64,000 nucleotides of DNA, taken from the NCBI GenBank assembly GCA_963170055.1, contig CAUJGJ010000189.1, positions 2,520,401 through 2,584,400 on the forward strand. The letters are read 5' to 3'. Below, one piece after another: positions 59,789 through 64,000 of the stretch. This DNA is from Halisarca cf. caerulea (taxonomy: Eukaryota > Porifera > Demospongiae > Chondrillida > Halisarcidae). Position numbers and translations under genes: made by a program. Numbering within the stretch: position 1 is the stretch's first letter; each line of letters opens with the position of its first letter. The notes beneath the pieces are model-generated. The model saw only the letters and a list, made by a program, of their open reading frames with translations. It was not told the DNA's origin and made no database searches.

Positions 59789-60452
59789 TCTCTCCAGTGC
59801 TTTATGATAGCTAATCTCTGTATTATACTAACACGTTCCAGCATGCTCCATGTGTAGGTAGCTCCTGTTCATGTGCATTATGACAAGAAACTGTGCTATC
59901 AGAATTGAATGTGTCATTTGTTGCATGTATGCACGTACGTCTCTGATAGTCTTTCTGAAGCTAGTCTTATATTGCTTGTGTATTGAAGACTGCTCACGGC
60001 ATCCACTAATGCCTCTCTACACCTGTTGGCCTACTCTTTGGAGTTGTAGTTGACGGATGGCTGATGCCTCTAGTACAGAGGCCAGACCCTGTTCATACAA
60101 GCCAGAAATGTCCAAATTGAACTGTTTGCAGTTCTCTGAGACAGACACAAATTTGTACATGGCAGTCCTAACTATTCTACAGCAAACACTCTTGCATGCA
60201 TATGCTAGGCTGAAATGGCAAATAATTATGAAATGGATTTATGCAATATCTTTAGTTTGTAATTGCCCAACAATATGCACTTCCAAATAAGGTGCTGTTT
60301 GATCGTTGGAAGTGATTATCAGTTAGCATTGTCACCAATAAATTACCATTAATTACAAATTTACACTTCAACCTCAAGTATTACGTGATTTTGTTCAATA
60401 AACTGAAAATGATTACAATCTAAATGCATATCTTCAATGAATCATTAAGCTT
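59789..60452. other. Convergent 3' UTR region of tetraspanin and ALDH1L
   Basis: 664 bases between facing stop codons. AATAAA on the plus strand at 60337-60342 and 60397-60402 would suit a tetraspanin 3' UTR of about 560-630 bases. No other gene seen. Confidence 0.55.
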
Positions 60453-61448
60453 TCAGTATTCATAGGTGACCACCTTGGTGCGGAGGTACTCATTCAAGGC
60501 TTCTTCTCCTGTAGAAGAACGAGGAACTCTTGAAAAGCTGCAAAGCACAAAACTCCAGAGAAAGATCTCACCCAAGTCTTTCCCGTATCCCGATTGCTTG
60601 AATCCGCCAAAAGACGCAGCAACATCTGTTTTATTGTATGTGTTAACAAACACTGTTCCAGCCTCCAACTTGTCGCTCACATACATTGCCTAAGTAAACA
60701 ATGTAACATGACAGCTTAGAGGAAAAATTAATAAACTATGACCTAGAATACACCTTGCTAATGTCCTTTGTAAACACCCCTCCAGCCAGTCCATACTCCG
60801 TCTCATTAGCTCGTCTGACCACCCCATCAACGTCACTGCAGAAGAGGACAAATCGTCCACCGACTGACAACACAACAACCAAACTACAAAAGAAAGGAAA
60901 CTAACCCATTCTCAAATGAAGACACAACCATAACAGGACCAAATGACTCCTCCTTGGCAACAAAGGTGTGGTCATCAACACCTGTCAGGACAGCTGGATG
61001 CATGAAGAATCCCTTCCTGTCAACTCGCTCCCCTCCATACGCCAAACTAGCTCCTTCCTTCACACCAGTCTCAACATATGACAGCAGACTGTCCAAATGA
61101 CTCCTGAAGTCAAAGGTAATAACGGGTGTAGTAAGTTGCTCAATAACAACTTATCAAGGATATCCTTGACTGGTTGAGAGCTGACTTGTGGTTCTGAGGT
61201 CCATGACTAACACTTCTGTCCAGAGGATCACCAATCTTCATCTTCCTTACCTCATCCACAACACGAGATATATACTCATCATGGATTTTCTTCTCCACAA
61301 AGAGTCTTCCAGCAGCAATGCAGTTCTCTCCTTTGTTGAAGAACACTGCTTGACAGCCCTGATACAACAAGAAGCACCAGGAGCTGTGTGAAAATAACTT
61401 CTGTATTTGTGTTTCTGTTTGCATACATATATTGTGATACTGAGAGTG

Positions 61449-61495
<47 letters not shown>

Positions 61496-63979
61496 CAAAC
61501 ATGTACTCACCAATCGAACAGCTTTGTCTATGTCACAGTCACCGAAGATGACTAAAGGGGATTTCCCTCCAAGTTCCAGAGATACTCGTTTAACATTGCC
61601 TGCAGCACTGGAAAACAACACATGTTAACAACAAAATATAAAATATACCTACAGTATATCAGCAACACATGAAAAGAATGTGAAAGAAACAACTTAGAAC
61701 AGTACATGACAACAAAAACAACAACAGAACACAAGAATATCAACCTAGAACAACATAAGACAACAACATCAACGCGGAACAAGACAACAACAAAAACTTA
61801 AGAAAATCCTCGATATACCTTCGCATGATGTCCTTCCCAACTGGGGTAGATCCAGTGAAACCAACTTTGCGTACATCGGGGTGCTCAACCAAGCTGTTAC
61901 CTATCAGACTGCCTGAAGAAACACCAAAAACCATCCTTGAACAAGGAATAAGGACGTGGTGTATCTTATTTACCTCTGCCTGTGATGATGTTGACAACAC
62001 CTTTGGGAAAGCCAGCCTTGACAGTCAATTCAGCAAACTTGAGAGCTGTTAAAGGAGTAACTTCAGCTGGTTTGAGCACAACAGTGTTGCCTGCAGCAAG
62101 ACAAGCTCCCATCTTCCAGGCCAGCATCATTAGAGGATAGTTCCATGGGACAACCAAACCAACCACGCTACCAGAGGTAGGGGTGCATAAGCACATATAT
62201 GCATTAGCAGGATCACATGACCGTCATCTGACATACCCAACAGGCTCCCGCTTGGCAATGCTCATGTTGTAGTTTGGTCTGGCATTGTTGACAGGTATCA
62301 CCTTACCCTGGGGAGTAAGGAATGAATCATAGGTTTTATATAGGGAGACATTGTTCAGGGGCCATCCATACTCTAGGGGTACATTGTGCAGGGGCCACAC
62401 TCTAAGGAGACATTGCTACACTCTAGGGAGACATTGCTACACTCTAGGGGTACATTGTCAGGGGCCACACTCTAGGGGTACATTATATAGGGGCCACACT
62501 CTAGGGGTACATTGTGTAGGAGCCACACTCTAGGGGTACATTGCGTAGGGGCCACACTATCAATAAGATATACAATAACAGTTACACTCTGTAGAGGGTT
62601 ACCTGTATTTTATCACACCATCCAGCATAGTAGCGGAAAGTATCAACTGACATGCCAACATGGGTCTTGAGAGCTAGCGTATAGACAGCTCCTGAATCAA
62701 GAGCTTCCAAAGTAGCCAGCTCCTCCTTGTGTTGGTCCATGAGTTCTGCCAACCTAAATCCCATCAGACAGACATAGGCCAACCAAACAGACACTAGAGG
62801 AAGACATGTGAGGATACCTATACATGAGTTGTCCTCTATCTCGGGCATTCATCTTTCCCCATTCTCCATTGTAAAATGCTTCCTTGGCAGCTTGAACAGC
62901 CCTGTCCACATCCTCTTCATTAGCTCTTGGAACATCACAAAGTGCCTGCATGCACAGAAAGGGGACTGGGTTTAGGTGGGCGGTGGTGGAGGTGGGTGAA
63001 ATGTAGACATAGTTGGGTGGAGGGAGGAGGCAAAAGTGGGCGTATACTGTATGTACATACAAAAGTGAATGTAGCTGATTTTGAAATACTACAGACACAC
63101 CTCTTCAGTGGTAGGATTGATGGTGTGGAATTTGTCTGTTCCCGTTGAGTCAACAAACTCTCCGTTGATGAACAACTGGTGAGGGAACACCAAGTCACGG
63201 TTGTTAGCATTCAATTCCACCTATAAAAAGAGAAAGTTAAATTCATCAAGAACCACTAGATAGGACATGCTTCCTGACTAAAACAACCTTATTAAATACA
63301 ACTTCTTCCTGTCCACCTCCAGCTCCACGGCCTTTTAGAATAACCAGGTTGGTAAAGTCCTCAAAAGATGTGTTCATGTACACCTCCTCGTTCTCCAGGC
63401 TCACACCGCAAAGATCCTTTACTTCTTCAACCAACCTGAGTGAACAGTGTAACAAGACAAGTCCATTAATGAAACACGAAATGCTTACATCTTAATTCCA
63501 AACCTAACCTGGTAACATCCATGGAGCCAGCACCAGATTTGAAAAAGTCTGTATGTTTGTCAATTGCGTCATTGCTCAAAATTCCACCCCAAACTTTCTA
63601 CAAAGAACAAAGTCAAGCAATCTACTGAAGAGTCACCAGAGAAAAGTCCTAATAAACAAAGAAAATTAAAGACAAAACGTACTCTAATTTTGCTACAAAG
63701 CTCTTCTTCTTCCTCTGTCAACTCAATGACAACAGCATCTTCTTCCAAACCATATTTGGAAGCTTGAATCATCTTTCCGTCCTCAAACTGCATTTGACTG
63801 ACCATCACTTTCTTTCCATCTGATCCAAACACTACAAGTCCCTCAGAAGTCACAATGCCTGGAGTAGAGAGACCTTCAATGGATACCTTGTGACCTTTGA
63901 CCTCTAAACGGTCATCAATGAACTTTGAACCGTAAAGAGAAACTTTGCTGCCATCAATCATGGTCCATGCTCCAGGCAG
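60453..63979 (-). CDS. ALDH1L1: 10-formyltetrahydrofolate dehydrogenase (ALDH1L), 5' part outside window
   Basis: Fifteen exons with closing phases: 63979-63683, 63597-63509, 63435-63288, 63220-63101, 62945-62818, 62753-62603, 62307-62237, 62167-61974, 61912-61819, 61607-61511, 61358-61186, 61103-60906, 60835-60754, 60689-60572, 60508-60453; 671 residues, against about 902 for the human enzyme. The missing part is most of the N-terminal formyl-hydrolase domain. Visible: the end of the hydrolase domain; the acyl-carrier-type domain with [13 protein letters not shown], whose Ser carries 4'-phosphopantetheine; and a complete aldehyde dehydrogenase domain with [18 protein letters not shown], the catalytic Glu in LELGGKSP and the catalytic Cys in [13 protein letters not shown]. 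The enzyme turns 10-formyl-THF and NADP+ into THF, CO2 and NADPH. Cytosolic ALDH1L1 and mitochondrial ALDH1L2 cannot be told apart without the N-terminus. All active-site residues in view are kept. Confidence 0.96.
61452..61492. repeat. (GT)n microsatellite in ALDH1L intron
   Basis: About 20 GT units about 20 bases from the exon ending 61511. Confidence 0.95.
62345..62560. repeat. Short minisatellite in ALDH1L intron
   Basis: About eight degenerate copies of CTCTAGGGGTACATTGTGTA plus GGGGCCACA. Confidence 0.88.
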
Positions 63980-64000
63980 CTGTTAAAGGACATAACCATT

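Overview
The window is animal (metazoan) nuclear DNA. Its genes have many phase-consistent GT-AG introns and encode animal-specific families: astacin, forkhead, TspanC8 tetraspanin, Ariadne RBR ligases, UBAP2/lingerer, SETD5/KMT2E, ataxin-7, SENP8, ALDH1L. Very close gene spacing, introns crowded with tandem repeats, and a giant secreted dermatopontin/sushi/EGF/FN3-like protein suggest an early-branching marine invertebrate. A sponge would fit, but that is an inference and the species cannot be named from sequence alone. There is one assembly gap (51898-52097) and no prokaryotic, organellar or CRISPR content.

Layout: an astacin metalloprotease lacking its 5' end (120-1708, +); an uninterrupted ZIP13-like zinc transporter CDS (2006-2878, +); a FOXN2/3-type forkhead gene (5628-3228, -), head to head with ARIH1 (5947-8628, +). 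ARIH1 converges tail to tail on UBAP2L/lingerer (16458-8730, -). Four more minus-strand genes follow nearly end to end: a 12-exon gene for a roughly 3,289-aa secreted modular protein (28313-16731), ARIH2 (33110-28683), SETD5/KMT2E (40302-33223) and SENP8 (45193-40481). SENP8 is head to head with an ataxin-7-like gene (45470-50332, +). A TspanC8 tetraspanin (51394-59788, +) then converges on ALDH1L (63979-60453, -), whose 5' end runs out of the window. I rebuilt exons by hand. In every gene except FOXN all intron phases close, and the predicted products align along their length with the families as I remember them.

Intergenic distances are often 100-400 bp, while introns hold nearly all the repeats: (CA/GT)n tracts, at least fifteen minisatellites with units of about 14-46 bp, a 5'-truncated LINE inside the SET-domain region, a terminal-inverted-repeat element inserted into a minisatellite, two copies of a long palindromic (foldback) element about 41 kb apart, and a second palindrome family.

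Functionally, three genes belong to the NEDD8/cullin-RING ubiquitin axis: ARIH1 and ARIH2 are RBR ligases activated by neddylated cullin-RING ligases, and SENP8 matures or removes NEDD8. Two others are chromatin factors (SETD5/KMT2E-like, ataxin-7-like). The extracellular and surface group is astacin, the giant secreted protein and TspanC8. ALDH1L is one-carbon (folate) metabolism. The most unusual items are the giant modular protein, the palindromic element family, the ARIH1-ARIH2-SENP8 neighbourhood, and splice donors lying inside (GT)n tracts.
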